Positions 1 through 7,141 are shown, counted from the stretch's first letter. The stretch is DNA of 45,707 nt from UMGS1696 sp045643285 (GCA_045643285.1 JAZUKN010000059.1:1-45707), one strand, 5' to 3'. The notes: generated from the letters alone by a model not told the origin. Made by a program: numbers and translations.

Positions 1-32
1 GCCGGATCATAGAATTATTGCTCAAGTAGTAA

Positions 33-749
33 CTATCTTATATTATCTTCATCTAAAAACTTTTCCTTTATTTCATCCGGAAGATATTGAGCAAGTTGCT
101 TAACCAACTCATATATTTTTGTTCCGGGTGCGATGTCGGTAGGAGTTTGGTGTCCATGTTCGCTAATAATGCGTTCCGCATACCGAATTGCCAATTTGGG
201 ATTACCGTATTCTAAAAGGATATCAAAAATATTCGACATATTTTTCTTATATTTCCCGATTTTAAGTTCAGCAAATTTTTCATTTAAAAAACGAATGTAC
301 ATCGTTCTGTGATTGTTGGAAGTATAGTAGGCAAAATGCAATAAGAACCAGAACTCAACACACTCATTGCTCCAAGCAGAATGGTATTGTACATCGGGGT
401 CATTCTTATTCAAAGTTTCTGCCCTTTCAGTAACGCCATTAAAATCTGAAGCAGGGAAACTGTCTTTATCATATACACACCATATCTGCCCACGCTGTAT
501 TTCATTTTTACGAACATAATCTTCAGCTTTCCCAATTACTCGCATGGTCTCAGCTCCACAAGGCTCTATTTCAATCTGCACCATGTTTTTGTATATTGGG
601 TTGCCTTCAATTAGGCGTTTAAATCCGTAAAAATATTTCGGCTCTGTCTGCTCACCTTCACAGAATATGAAATACCGATAATTAATGGTATCTAAGTATT
701 CTTTTCTGCGTTCTTTCTTCCATGCGTCTTTTCTTGAAGTTTTAGGCAT
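33..749 (-). CDS. rloB: RloB/AbiLii-like Toprim-type nuclease of a phage-defence pair
   Basis: The 238-residue protein matches the RloB family, the presumed nuclease half of RloA/RloB and lactococcal AbiLi/AbiLii abortive-infection pairs. Visible Toprim-like landmarks are an acidic CEGEQTE motif after the first strand (residues 30-36), an acidic YDKD motif at about 93-96, and the SNECVEFWFLLHF block at 127-139. An ATG at 749 is preferred over one 18 bases upstream because GGAG sits a standard distance before it and because it overlaps the 3' end of the ATPase gene by 8 bases (ATGCCTAA), typical of translational coupling. The gene is AT-rich compared with the core genes to the right. Family assignment is from motif reading; nuclease activity and phage targeting are inferred from the family. 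The contig begins 32 bases past its stop, so any third gene of the locus would be outside the window. Confidence 0.85.
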   Translation of the reverse strand: MPKTSRKDAWKKERRKEYLDTINYRYFIFCEGEQTEPKYFYGFKRLIEGNPIYKNMVQIEIEPCGAETMRVIGKAEDYVRKNEIQRGQIWCVYDKDSFPASDFNGVTERAETLNKNDPDVQYHSAWSNECVEFWFLLHFAYYTSNNHRTMYIRFLNEKFAELKIGKYKKNMSNIFDILLEYGNPKLAIRYAERIISEHGHQTPTDIAPGTKIYELVKQLAQYLPDEIKEKFLDEDNIR

Positions 750-1968
750 TGATCTCACTCCAATCAATTATCTTTTTTAGATATGGATCAGCGCCATACT
801 TTCCTTCCAAATATTGTTTGTCAAATTTCGAGTCTTTTCTTACGCTTTCGCCGTCTTCATTTTTGAATTCAACCAATGAATACAGCCTGGAATTCTGCTC
901 ATTACCTTTTGCCACAAACCATATTTCATCTCGTCTAAAAATCGAATTATTCATTGTAGACAAATCATGTGAAGTAAAAATAAGCTGTGCGCCATTACGA
1001 TTGACAGATAAATCATTAAAGAGCGAAATAATATATTTTAGCAAAATTGGATGAATTTTTGCGTCTAACTCATCAATTACAAGAGTTGTTCCATGAACAA
1101 TACTATTTGCTATAAACGGAAGAAGTCCAAAAAGCTTTTTTGTACCATTCGATTCTTCGTTTAAATTCAAATTAGTACTGTAACCATTAACGATATGCTT
1201 GGTGTATACTTCAATATGGTTATCGTCTTTCTCATCTACATAATAATCTTCGATATCCAAATCCAGTTCGCGAATCATTTTCAATACTAATTCTTTAATT
1301 TCTTTGGAACTGGCTATTGCAGTACGCATTTCTCGGCGAGGATTTCCATAGTTCAGAAATACAATAGATTCTTCAAACCACTCAAGAATGTCCTTGATAA
1401 TTTCATTTTTTGTATAAGTTATACCGAGATAGGAAAGCAATGGGAGAGTTGAAGAAATGTCCTCGCTTATTTTTAACTTTGCTATATCGCCTTTTAATAC
1501 TATATCATTTTCAGTTCTCGTAAATAATGCCGATACTCTACCAGTATCTATTTTAATACGATCAAGACTTTCAAAAATTATATTGTCATTTTTTATGTGC
1601 AAAACATATCGATACTCGGCTATTTTAGTTCTAAAAAATATTTCAAATAGTGTCGGTGCGTTTTTTGATTCATCAGAAAACGCAAATGGCTTTACTGGAA
1701 GATGTGGTATTCTTAAATTCGATGCGTCTTCGATTTTAGTTGCAAAAATCGGCCGCATCACTTCAGAATGCAATGTATAAATTGCTTCTAATACATTTGA
1801 CTTTCCGCCACCATTGGGGCCATAAATTGCAGATATAGGAAGAAATTTTTGATTATCACGATCTACTATAACGCGTTCGATGTGTTCGGAAATGGAAGTT
1901 GCTTGCATATCAAAAGTTGTTTCATCTCTGATACTTTTATAATTCTTAACAGTAAACTGACTCAACAT
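742..1968 (-). CDS. rloA: RloA/AbiLi-like AAA (ABC/SMC-type) ATPase of a phage-defence pair
   Basis: A 408-residue ATPase of the AAA15/AAA21 kind found with RloB-type nucleases. It has an SMC-like N-terminus (FTVKNYKSIRDETTF), Walker A GPNGGGKS at 50-57, a signature-like ESNGTKKLF at 272-280, Walker B LVIDE at 296-300 followed by a D-loop-like LDAKIHP, and an H-loop TSHD at 332-335. Length and motif order are complete. GGAGATAATAATTATG gives a good ribosome site. It is the first gene of a two-gene operon and overlaps rloB by 8 bases. In known relatives the ATPase is thought to sense infection and license the nuclease partner; that role is inferred here. OLD-family proteins are excluded because the Toprim-like domain is on a separate polypeptide. 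Confidence 0.85.
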   Translation of the reverse strand: MLSQFTVKNYKSIRDETTFDMQATSISEHIERVIVDRDNQKFLPISAIYGPNGGGKSNVLEAIYTLHSEVMRPIFATKIEDASNLRIPHLPVKPFAFSDESKNAPTLFEIFFRTKIAEYRYVLHIKNDNIIFESLDRIKIDTGRVSALFTRTENDIVLKGDIAKLKISEDISSTLPLLSYLGITYTKNEIIKDILEWFEESIVFLNYGNPRREMRTAIASSKEIKELVLKMIRELDLDIEDYYVDEKDDNHIEVYTKHIVNGYSTNLNLNEESNGTKKLFGLLPFIANSIVHGTTLVIDELDAKIHPILLKYIISLFNDLSVNRNGAQLIFTSHDLSTMNNSIFRRDEIWFVAKGNEQNSRLYSLVEFKNEDGESVRKDSKFDKQYLEGKYGADPYLKKIIDWSEINA

Positions 1969-2000
1969 AATTATTATCTCCTTTCATTCCTCCACTACTT

Positions 2001-2028
2001 ATTATACTCATGTTTTCTGTTTTGTAAA
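2001..2028 (-). promoter_or_regulatory. Promoter of the rloA-rloB operon
   Basis: On the minus strand TTTACA (2028-2023) and TATAAT (2006-2001) are separated by 16 bases and lie about 33 bases upstream of the rloA start. The -35 box lies inside a short palindrome (CTGTTT-tgt-AAACAG, 2018-2032). A longer inverted repeat abuts it upstream. Confidence 0.7.
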
Positions 2029-2031
2029 CAG

Positions 2032-2054
2032 TTTTTGAGAAAATTTCTCAAAAA
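2032..2054. promoter_or_regulatory. Perfect 11-bp inverted repeat next to the rloA promoter
   Basis: TTTTTGAGAAA and TTTCTCAAAAA flank a single central A. The palindrome sits immediately upstream of the -35 box of rloA, so it could be an operator. Because it is U-rich on one side it could also act as a weak terminator; the sequence alone does not decide. Confidence 0.45.
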
Positions 2055-2201
2055 AATGTTCCGAAATCAGATTATTGCGATGCACATAGCAACTCAATTT
2101 TGAAAATCGATGCAATTTGTTCGAGGGTTATTTTTCCCGTAAGTCTCCATATCCTCCCTTATTTTCCCGTAGGTTGCTGCCAGACGTGCAATGGTCGGAC
2201 C

Positions 2202-2447
2202 GTGAAAAACGGACTTGAACTCGCTGGATTTTTGACTCAAAAAGTGTTCCGTTATCTTCCTCTATCTTCCAATAGCGATCAGAAACTTCCCATATCTTCC
2301 CGTATCTTCCTAATTGGTCTGACTGTGAATAACGGACTTGAACTCGCGGGATTTTTGCATTAAATTGTGTTCCGTTATCTTCCGCTATCTTCCCATAACG
2401 ACCTGTAAGTTCCCGTAACTTCCCGTATTTTCCTAATTGGTCGCGGG
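2202..2447. repeat. Two tandem copies of a 123-bp imperfect repeat
   Basis: Copy one (2202-2324) and copy two (2325-2447) align with 123-base spacing. Shared anchors are AACGGACTTGAACTCGC, GGATTTTTG, GTGTTCCGTTATCTTCC and CTTCCTAATTGGTC. A partial, more diverged third unit precedes them (about 2098-2201, ending ATGGTCGGACC). Each copy contains an inverted pair AACGGA...TCCGTT about 45 bases apart. The stretch is rich in CTTCC motifs. The unit is a multiple of three and stays open in one frame, but there is no plausible gene. The region 1969-2490 otherwise holds only the rloA promoter. Confidence 0.75.
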
Positions 2448-2491
2448 GGATGGACTTTAATGAGGTGGCGTTTGGAGGGGAAAACTGTCAT

Positions 2492-2548
2492 ATGGCAAAG
2501 AAGGGCATAGAATACGAAGCATTTGTGAAGATAGTCTATGTTAATTGA
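2492..2548 (+). pseudogene. N-terminal stub resembling a restriction-endonuclease-like protein
   Basis: A GGAGGGG ribosome site 12 bases upstream of ATG opens a frame of 18 codons: MAKKGIEYEAFVKIVYVN, then TGA. The pattern [KR]KGIEYExFVxxxY is how several Mrr-like or other restriction-endonuclease-fold proteins begin, so this may be the remnant of a second nuclease gene deleted after its start. The similarity is short and judged by eye. A genuine micropeptide or chance is possible. Confidence 0.35.
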
Positions 2549-2583
2549 ATTATTAAAAAGTTTTATGCTCTGTTTAACACTTA

Positions 2584-2692
2584 TCCGCCTTCTCGCCCGT
2601 TTAATTCGTCATATCCGGTAGAGCACCTGACTGTTAATCAGGGTGTCACTGGTTCAATGTCCTACGCACATCTGCGATGTGCTAAAGGCGGA
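2584..2692 (+). pseudogene. tRNA-Asn(GUU)-like sequence with enlarged D and T regions
   Basis: TCCGCCT (2584-2590) and AGGCGGA (2686-2692) form a perfect 7-bp acceptor stem. The anticodon arm is intact: CCTGA (2626-2630), 7-base loop CTGTTAA with anticodon GTT at 2633-2635, and TCAGG (2638-2642). GGTAGAGC and GTCACTGGTTCAA are typical of bacterial tRNA-Asn. However, about 26 unrelated bases replace the 5' half of the D arm, and the 3' half of the T stem is replaced by about 22 bases containing a perfect hairpin GCACATC-tgc-GATGTGC (2667-2683). No CCA follows; the next bases are CATC. This is either a decayed tRNA, possibly damaged by element integration, or a tRNA-derived structured RNA. A terminator follows directly. 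Confidence 0.6.
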
Positions 2693-2698
2693 CATCAA

Positions 2699-2730
2699 AA
2701 AGCATCACTTACACAGTGGTGCTTTTTTGC
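2699..2730 (+). terminator. Rho-independent terminator after the tRNA-Asn-like sequence
   Basis: AGCATCACT and AGTGGTGCT pair (one G-T) around a 5-base loop, followed by six T. The same core, GCATCAC...GTGGTGC, recurs at about 4549-4570 and 6126-6154. Confidence 0.75.
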
Positions 2731-2740
2731 CTTGTCTCTA

Positions 2741-2768
2741 TTGACATTTTCCGACTGAATGGTATAGG
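2741..2768 (+). promoter_or_regulatory. Promoter of the 58-residue gene
   Basis: TTGACA (2741-2746), a 16-base spacer and TATAGG (2763-2768; TAGGAT with an 18-base spacer is the alternative) lie about 95 bases upstream of the start at 2862. Confidence 0.55.
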
Positions 2769-2861
2769 ATTTTTTATGTTAATGGAAAAATCCGCAGTCA
2801 AAAAGTAAGAGAGCACAAAACAACAACTTTAAAAAATTCATTAAAATTACAGGAGGACAGT

Positions 2862-3038
2862 ATGGAAGAACAGAATAAAAAGCCGGTTGAAGGATTAAGA
2901 CTTGTCGTGGAAAACGGGGAAGTGGTACTGAAGAACAACGTGAACGGTGCGGAGATCACAATGCACTTTGCAAAGGAACCTCCGGCAAGAAACGCGAAAG
3001 AAGCGTGCCTGAGTATACTGACGAATCAATATCAGTAA
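2862..3038 (+). CDS. Small hypothetical protein, 58 aa, possibly element-derived
   Basis: An ATG eight bases after AGGAGG opens a 58-residue frame ending TAA at 3038, with its own promoter. The protein is MEEQNKKPVEGLRLVVENGE at the N-terminus and ends FAKEPPARNAKEACLSILTN followed by QYQ. A short beta-like segment (EITMHFAKE) is followed by a C-terminal helix. This layout recalls tiny proteins of Firmicutes integrative elements (TnpW-like), but the match is only in general shape. No function is assigned. Its position beside a broken tRNA-like gene and the defence pair fits an integrated-element remnant. Confidence 0.6.
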   Translation: MEEQNKKPVEGLRLVVENGEVVLKNNVNGAEITMHFAKEPPARNAKEACLSILTNQYQ

Positions 3039-3060
3039 AAATCCTAAATAATTTAGGGTA

Positions 3061-3089
3061 TTGACGAACACATTTGATTATGCTATAAT
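3061..3089 (+). promoter_or_regulatory. Promoter of the SLH-domain surface protein
   Basis: TTGACG (3061-3066), 17 bases, TATAAT (3084-3089); the start codon is at 3143. A small palindrome CCTAAATAATTTAGG (3044-3058) lies just upstream. Confidence 0.75.
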
Positions 3090-3142
3090 TATACAAAGGA
3101 AAACGAACGTTAACTATGCATAAGCCACAAAAGGAGAAAAAC

Positions 3143-4537
3143 ATGAAAAGAACACTGTCAATTCTGCTCGCAGTCGTAATGCTTCTCGGCGTACTGCCGC
3201 TTGCCGCTTCGGCTGTAAAAGCAAAGAAAATCAGAAACATAGTGATCACTGACGTCGACGAGCCTATTATCGGAGAGACTCCCGATTTTAACATTACTGT
3301 CGAAAATGCAGATGAGGAGGGCATACACTGCGCTGTGTCCTGGCGTGAGGAGGAGTCTTCCAAGATTCTGTCGGCGAGCGATAAGTTTGAAAAGGGTAAA
3401 TTCTATTATTGTCTGATCATGCTGTATACTGACGAGAAAGACCGTTTTGATACAGTGACCGAACAGGTATTTGTGGAAAAAAAGTATTTGGGAGAACATA
3501 CGGATTTTGACGGATCAATTTCGATCAACGGCAATAAAATAAAAAGGGTAAGCGAAATAGATGTATCGGACAAGAAATATAGGGGTTACAAATGCTTCGT
3601 GAATTACTCTTACGGCAGATTGGGCTGTAAAACAGAGAATACGGATAATCTTGTCATAAAGTGGTGGTATGGGAATGCCAAAGAGGGCACATACTACACC
3701 GTTACATTTGAGTCGAACGGATACGGAGACAGTATAGAACCGAAAACCGTACTGAGCGGAAAGACAATTAATAAACCCAGATTCCAATACGTCCGTGATA
3801 TGGAATTTGAAGGCTGGTACTCCGATCCCGAGTTTAAGACCAAGTACGATTTCGAAAAACCCGTAACGAAAAACATAACACTATACGCCAAGTGGAGCAG
3901 AACAGATCCCGTTTCGTCAGGCGAAACAGAGCCGGTCACAGAACCGGAGCCTGTCGTTTCCGATTACGTCTGCCCGTTCGTAGACGTGCCGGAGAACGAG
4001 TGGTACTTCCCGTGGGTGGGCGGCGCACACAAAATGGGACTCATAAACGGCAAGGACGACACGCACTATAGTCCCGACGATCTCATGACCTACGCAGAAG
4101 CTATAAAGCTCGCTGCGTGTATGAACCAGCTCAAATATAACGGCGAGATCACCCTCACAAACGGTGAGGAACACTGGTACGACACTTACGTCGCGTACTG
4201 CCTCGAGAACGGAATCATCTCCGAGGGCTATTCCGCAGTGATAAACGAAAGCATCGACCGTCAGACTTACGCGGCGATCTTCTCGAAGGCACTTCCGGCG
4301 GAGGCACTTGAGGCGAAAAACGATATTCCCGATGGCTCTATCCCCGACGTGCAGAACGACAACCCAAATTACGACGCGATATACACGCTTTACAGAGCAG
4401 GTATAATAAACGGAAGCAACTCCTATGGCGCATTCAACCCGACGAACTTCATCAAGAGAAGCGAAGTCGCCGCCATTCTCAACCGAATGATGGACGCATC
4501 CGTCAGAGTCGACGCACCGGCGGAGCTTCTGAGATAA
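3143..4537 (+). CDS. Secreted S-layer-homology protein with an InlB-type repeat
   Basis: A 464-residue exported protein. The signal peptide MKRTLSILLAVVMLLGVLPL runs to an ASA cleavage site. A middle Listeria-Bacteroides (InlB B-type) repeat follows at about 195-260, seen as YTVTFESNG...FEGWYSD...ITLYAKWS. The C-terminus carries three S-layer-homology-like segments: CPFVDVPENEWYFPWV with GLINGKDDTHYSPD; HWYDTYVAYCLENGII; and PNYDAIYTLYRAGIINGS with FNPTNFIKRSEVAAILNRM. SLH domains bind pyruvylated secondary wall polymers, so the protein is probably cell-surface anchored. The ATG at 3143 is chosen for the AAGGAG 8 bases upstream and because it starts the signal peptide. The ligand of the N-terminal 190 residues is unknown. 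Confidence 0.85.
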   Translation: MKRTLSILLAVVMLLGVLPLAASAVKAKKIRNIVITDVDEPIIGETPDFNITVENADEEGIHCAVSWREEESSKILSASDKFEKGKFYYCLIMLYTDEKDRFDTVTEQVFVEKKYLGEHTDFDGSISINGNKIKRVSEIDVSDKKYRGYKCFVNYSYGRLGCKTENTDNLVIKWWYGNAKEGTYYTVTFESNGYGDSIEPKTVLSGKTINKPRFQYVRDMEFEGWYSDPEFKTKYDFEKPVTKNITLYAKWSRTDPVSSGETEPVTEPEPVVSDYVCPFVDVPENEWYFPWVGGAHKMGLINGKDDTHYSPDDLMTYAEAIKLAACMNQLKYNGEITLTNGEEHWYDTYVAYCLENGIISEGYSAVINESIDRQTYAAIFSKALPAEALEAKNDIPDGSIPDVQNDNPNYDAIYTLYRAGIINGSNSYGAFNPTNFIKRSEVAAILNRMMDASVRVDAPAELLR

Positions 4538-4544
4538 GCCGAAA

Positions 4545-4572
4545 AAACAGCATCACGGGCAGTGGTGCAGTT
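4545..4572 (+). terminator. Hairpin after the SLH gene (repeat copy)
   Basis: GCATCAC and GTGGTGC pair around GGGCA. The T tail is poor (AGTTTG), so termination may be weak. It is nearly identical to the hairpin at 6126-6154 (ACAGCATCACGGRCAGTGGT). Confidence 0.5.
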
Positions 4573-4667
4573 TGTCAATAATTTGCACTATGCGGCTTGA
4601 TCCGAGCCGGTGATCAACTCAGGAGAAAAATGTATGAACAACAGAAAAATTATAATAATTCACCGTA

Positions 4668-4928
4668 TTGTACGATGAAAATGATTTGACTTTATGGTCA
4701 TGTGACGGAGATGAATCCTATAACGTTTGGTATGATGAGCAGGCAATATCCGAGTTCAGAAACGGTGACAGACTGCTGTTTGAATTTCTGGAAGATAACG
4801 CTTCATACGATACACAGGCGGACCTCACTTCTCGCGGCTTGACGATCTATGACGGCGGAAATATTATCGTAATCAGCCGCGGCAAGACCTTTGAAGAGCG
4901 GTATGCTCAGTGGTGTAAACAGAACTGA
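4668..4928 (+). CDS. Small acidic hypothetical protein, start uncertain or frameshifted
   Basis: A frame of 86 codons from a TTG at 4668 encodes an acidic, aromatic-rich protein (ends GKTFEERYAQWCKQN). The only ribosome site, AGGAG at 4621, points to ATGs at 4630 and 4634, both in other frames; the frame from 4634 (MNNRKIIIIHRIVR) stops exactly where the TTG frame begins to look coding. The simplest reading is a single-base frameshift joining MNNRKIIIIHRIV to YDENDLTLW, giving a gene of about 98 codons. No family is recognised. Confidence 0.5.
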   Translation: MYDENDLTLWSCDGDESYNVWYDEQAISEFRNGDRLLFEFLEDNASYDTQADLTSRGLTIYDGGNIIVISRGKTFEERYAQWCKQN

Positions 4929-4988
4929 CAATAAATCGCTATCGTTCGGGAGCCTTTCCGAATTATCATTTTCGCAGGGGGATTTCAG

Positions 4989-5447
4989 ATGAACAGCAAT
5001 TATGATCGCCTGTTACTGCGTTATATCAACGAATTAACGGTGTTGATGTGTATTCTGGGGATCGTGGCAGTCATCGTTGTGTTTTTGGGTGTTGACTGTT
5101 TCAAAAGGCATAAAAAAGGTGACGGCATAGCCTGTGTTTGCGTTGCCGTGATCGGAACAGCTGCTATTATCGGCGGCAGTTTGTACCTGAAAAGCTACAG
5201 ATCAGACGTAAAGAACCAATCATATATCAGATACGAGGGAGTATTTGAGGTGACTCACGGAGAATTTACGAGAGCCGGGATACGTCCGTTCGTGCAGTTT
5301 GAAAATGAAGAAAAAAGTACACAGTATTATGACCTCTGCGGCAAATGGCTCGCAAACGGGCAGCACGAAGGCTACATAATATACGCAGAACGCTCAAGGG
5401 TAATAGTGGAATGGCGTTGTTACGACTGTGAAGTGGAAGAGCAGTAG
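4989..5447 (+). CDS. Hypothetical membrane protein with two N-terminal transmembrane helices
   Basis: A 152-residue protein: two predicted membrane helices (about 17-36 and 46-67) separated by a short charged loop (CFKRHKKGDG), then a soluble domain of about 85 residues with beta-like spacing and several cysteines (YDLCGKW, WRCYDCE). GGGGG 8 bases upstream of ATG supports the start. It follows the small gene at 4668 and precedes a lipoprotein gene on the same strand. I do not recognise a family. Confidence 0.65.
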   Translation: MNSNYDRLLLRYINELTVLMCILGIVAVIVVFLGVDCFKRHKKGDGIACVCVAVIGTAAIIGGSLYLKSYRSDVKNQSYIRYEGVFEVTHGEFTRAGIRPFVQFENEEKSTQYYDLCGKWLANGQHEGYIIYAERSRVIVEWRCYDCEVEEQ

Positions 5448-5495
5448 CGTTTATCGACATTCTCGGAAAAAGGAAATGGGTGAATAACATAGCTT

Positions 5496-6032
5496 ATGAG
5501 TTACATGAGAAAGGATATGGTACAGATTATGAGTGGTTTCTTACCTACACCCAAAAATTTAATTCTCCGAAGAATAACTTCCCTATTATTATTTAGTCTT
5601 CTGATTGTCAGTCTATGTGGCTGTAGCATTTTGCGGTGGAATCCAAGAGGAGATTGGCAATATTCAGATTTACCAAACGGATATTCACTTTACCGTGTGA
5701 ACAGTGAATCAATTGAGTTGTGTTACCATACACGCGGTACAAACGCACAATCATTCCTGCCGACGTATATCTCTGCTATTTGCAACAATGAGCGGTATAT
5801 TGCAGTTCGTTGGACAGATCCGAACGAAATTGATTTTGAAAATATAGAGGATCACGATTTCAGCACAGCAAAGTATTATATTGTTGACAGCTCAAACGAC
5901 AGTATTTACGGTCCTTTTGATTCTGAGGAAGAGTTTGTAAGGCAGTGCGAGGAATTATCGGTCGGTGCTTTATCTGAGTGGATCAGTGTGTTTGATATGC
6001 CCGAAATTTTAGGAGACGACTATTATAGGTGA
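5496..6032 (+). CDS. Hypothetical lipoprotein
   Basis: Up to 178 residues. A hydrophobic segment (LLLFSLLIVSLCGC) ends in a plausible lipobox with Cys at about residue 43, so the mature part would be a membrane-anchored, acidic extracytoplasmic domain (e.g. RWTDPNEIDFENIEDHDFS). Several in-frame ATGs (5496, 5505, 5517, 5529) precede the signal and none has a convincing ribosome site, so the start is uncertain; an internal one would give a more typical signal length. Base composition is AT-rich like other genes of this left region. No family assigned. Confidence 0.6.
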   Translation: MSYMRKDMVQIMSGFLPTPKNLILRRITSLLLFSLLIVSLCGCSILRWNPRGDWQYSDLPNGYSLYRVNSESIELCYHTRGTNAQSFLPTYISAICNNERYIAVRWTDPNEIDFENIEDHDFSTAKYYIVDSSNDSIYGPFDSEEEFVRQCEELSVGALSEWISVFDMPEILGDDYYR

Positions 6033-6090
6033 TCGGGGGAATGGAAAAAATCATACAGAAAATTCTCGGGAACAAACAGGAGGGCAATCT

Positions 6091-6180
6091 ATGAAAAAAA
6101 TATTTGCGAAAGTCATTACAGAAAAAACAGCATCACGGACAGTGGTGCTGTTTTGCATTTTTGCGCCGTATGTGCTATAA
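6091..6180 (+). pseudogene. Gene start cut off by a terminator-type hairpin
   Basis: AGGAGGGCAATCTATG is a strong initiation site, but the frame has 29 codons and from about codon 10 reads through the hairpin repeat at 6126-6154, ending at the promoter of the next gene. MKKIFAKVI looks like a signal-peptide start. It is probably the front of a deleted secreted-protein gene. Confidence 0.4.
6126..6154 (+). terminator. Rho-independent terminator (hairpin repeat copy)
   Basis: AACAGCATCAC pairs with GTGGTGCTGTT over 11 bases around GGACA and runs into TTTT. It ends the transcript from the small genes on the left and abuts the next promoter. Confidence 0.7.
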
Positions 6181-6181
6181 T
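6153..6181 (+). promoter_or_regulatory. Promoter of the SGNH esterase gene
   Basis: TTGCAT (6153-6158), 17 bases, TATAAT (6176-6181), 26 bases before the start at 6207. Confidence 0.7.
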
Positions 6182-6206
6182 ATCAAAAAACAAACGAGGT
6201 ATTATT

Positions 6207-7106
6207 ATGTCAGAACGCAAAGCAGCAGTTTTTATTCTTCTCGGGCAGTCGAACGCCGTCGGTCACGCACTTCCCATGGCGGAGGAAGACAAGATCACAA
6301 CGCCGCTCGGACACGTTTTCGGACTGTCGCGCGAGCTTAATCAAAGGCTTGATCTTGAAAGGCTCATGTTTACGGGCTATCTGTCCGCCGGAATGAATCT
6401 CGCCGAGACGCAGGACGACACGTATTCTCTCGCAAACTGCCTTGCGTCCGTTTGGGAAAGGGAAGCGGAGAATGATCCGTCCCTGCCCGATCTATACATC
6501 GTTCAGATCGCAGTCGGCGCGCAGGGAGTCAGCCGTGAATATATGTGGAATCCCGAATATCCCGTAAAGCTCGTACCCGGTCCGCTCGGCACTGTAAGGA
6601 TATCGCTTTTCCCGTACACAGAGCGGATACTGTCGCTCATAAAGCCGTATTTTGACGAACGCGGGCAGGAGTACGACATTTTCTCGCTCCATTGGAGAGG
6701 CGGAGAGAACGATACAGGCATCGGAACGCCCGATCATGTACTTCCGCAGATAAAGCCGGTTTACAGGCAGCTGTTCGATATGTTCCGCCGCTCGCTCGGT
6801 GAGATGCCGCCGACGGTTTTATACGAGATCGAGTTCGGTGAGAAGAATTATAAGCGCACTGACGGCGTGAACACCGACAATATGCGCGCGACAACGCCGG
6901 AGATAAACCGTATGTTCCGCTCCTTTGCCGAAGAAACGCCGGAAATAACGACGTTCCACCCGTTCTCGCTCTCACTTTACGACAAGGACGAGCCGGAGAC
7001 ATGGGGGATATTCCTCCCGACGGACGGCGTGCATTATTCGGCAGAGGCAAACCGAGAGATAGCCGATAGAATTATTGCAAAGGCAGTGGAGAGGTACGGC
7101 AAGTAA
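6207..7106 (+). CDS. SGNH-fold carbohydrate esterase (sialate O-acetylesterase-like)
   Basis: A 299-residue cytosolic protein of the DUF303/sialate O-acetylesterase type. The nucleophile block is FILLGQSNAVGHA (residues 9-21; Ser in GQSN). A central WRGGENDTG corresponds to the oxyanion/Asn block, and the C-terminal TDGVHYSAEANREIADRI supplies the catalytic Asp-x-x-His. The ATG at 6207 is chosen for GAGG eight bases upstream; an upstream in-frame ATG lies in the promoter. The family removes acetyl esters from sugars. The substrate is unknown and no signal peptide is seen, so an intracellular or imported substrate is likely. Confidence 0.8.
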   Translation: MSERKAAVFILLGQSNAVGHALPMAEEDKITTPLGHVFGLSRELNQRLDLERLMFTGYLSAGMNLAETQDDTYSLANCLASVWEREAENDPSLPDLYIVQIAVGAQGVSREYMWNPEYPVKLVPGPLGTVRISLFPYTERILSLIKPYFDERGQEYDIFSLHWRGGENDTGIGTPDHVLPQIKPVYRQLFDMFRRSLGEMPPTVLYEIEFGEKNYKRTDGVNTDNMRATTPEINRMFRSFAEETPEITTFHPFSLSLYDKDEPETWGIFLPTDGVHYSAEANREIADRIIAKAVERYGK

Positions 7107-7109
7107 AAC

Positions 7110-7141
7110 AAAGACAGCACTCATTCAGGGTGCTGTCTTGT
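7110..7141 (+). terminator. Terminator after the SGNH esterase
   Basis: AAGACAGCAC and GTGCTGTCTT form a 10-bp stem around a short loop, followed by a T-rich tail. Confidence 0.75.

Noticed and set aside
2584..2692. Ordinary functional tRNA-Asn
   Set aside because: The D arm 5' half and T stem 3' half cannot pair, and about 45 extra bases are present. Reported instead as tRNA-like.
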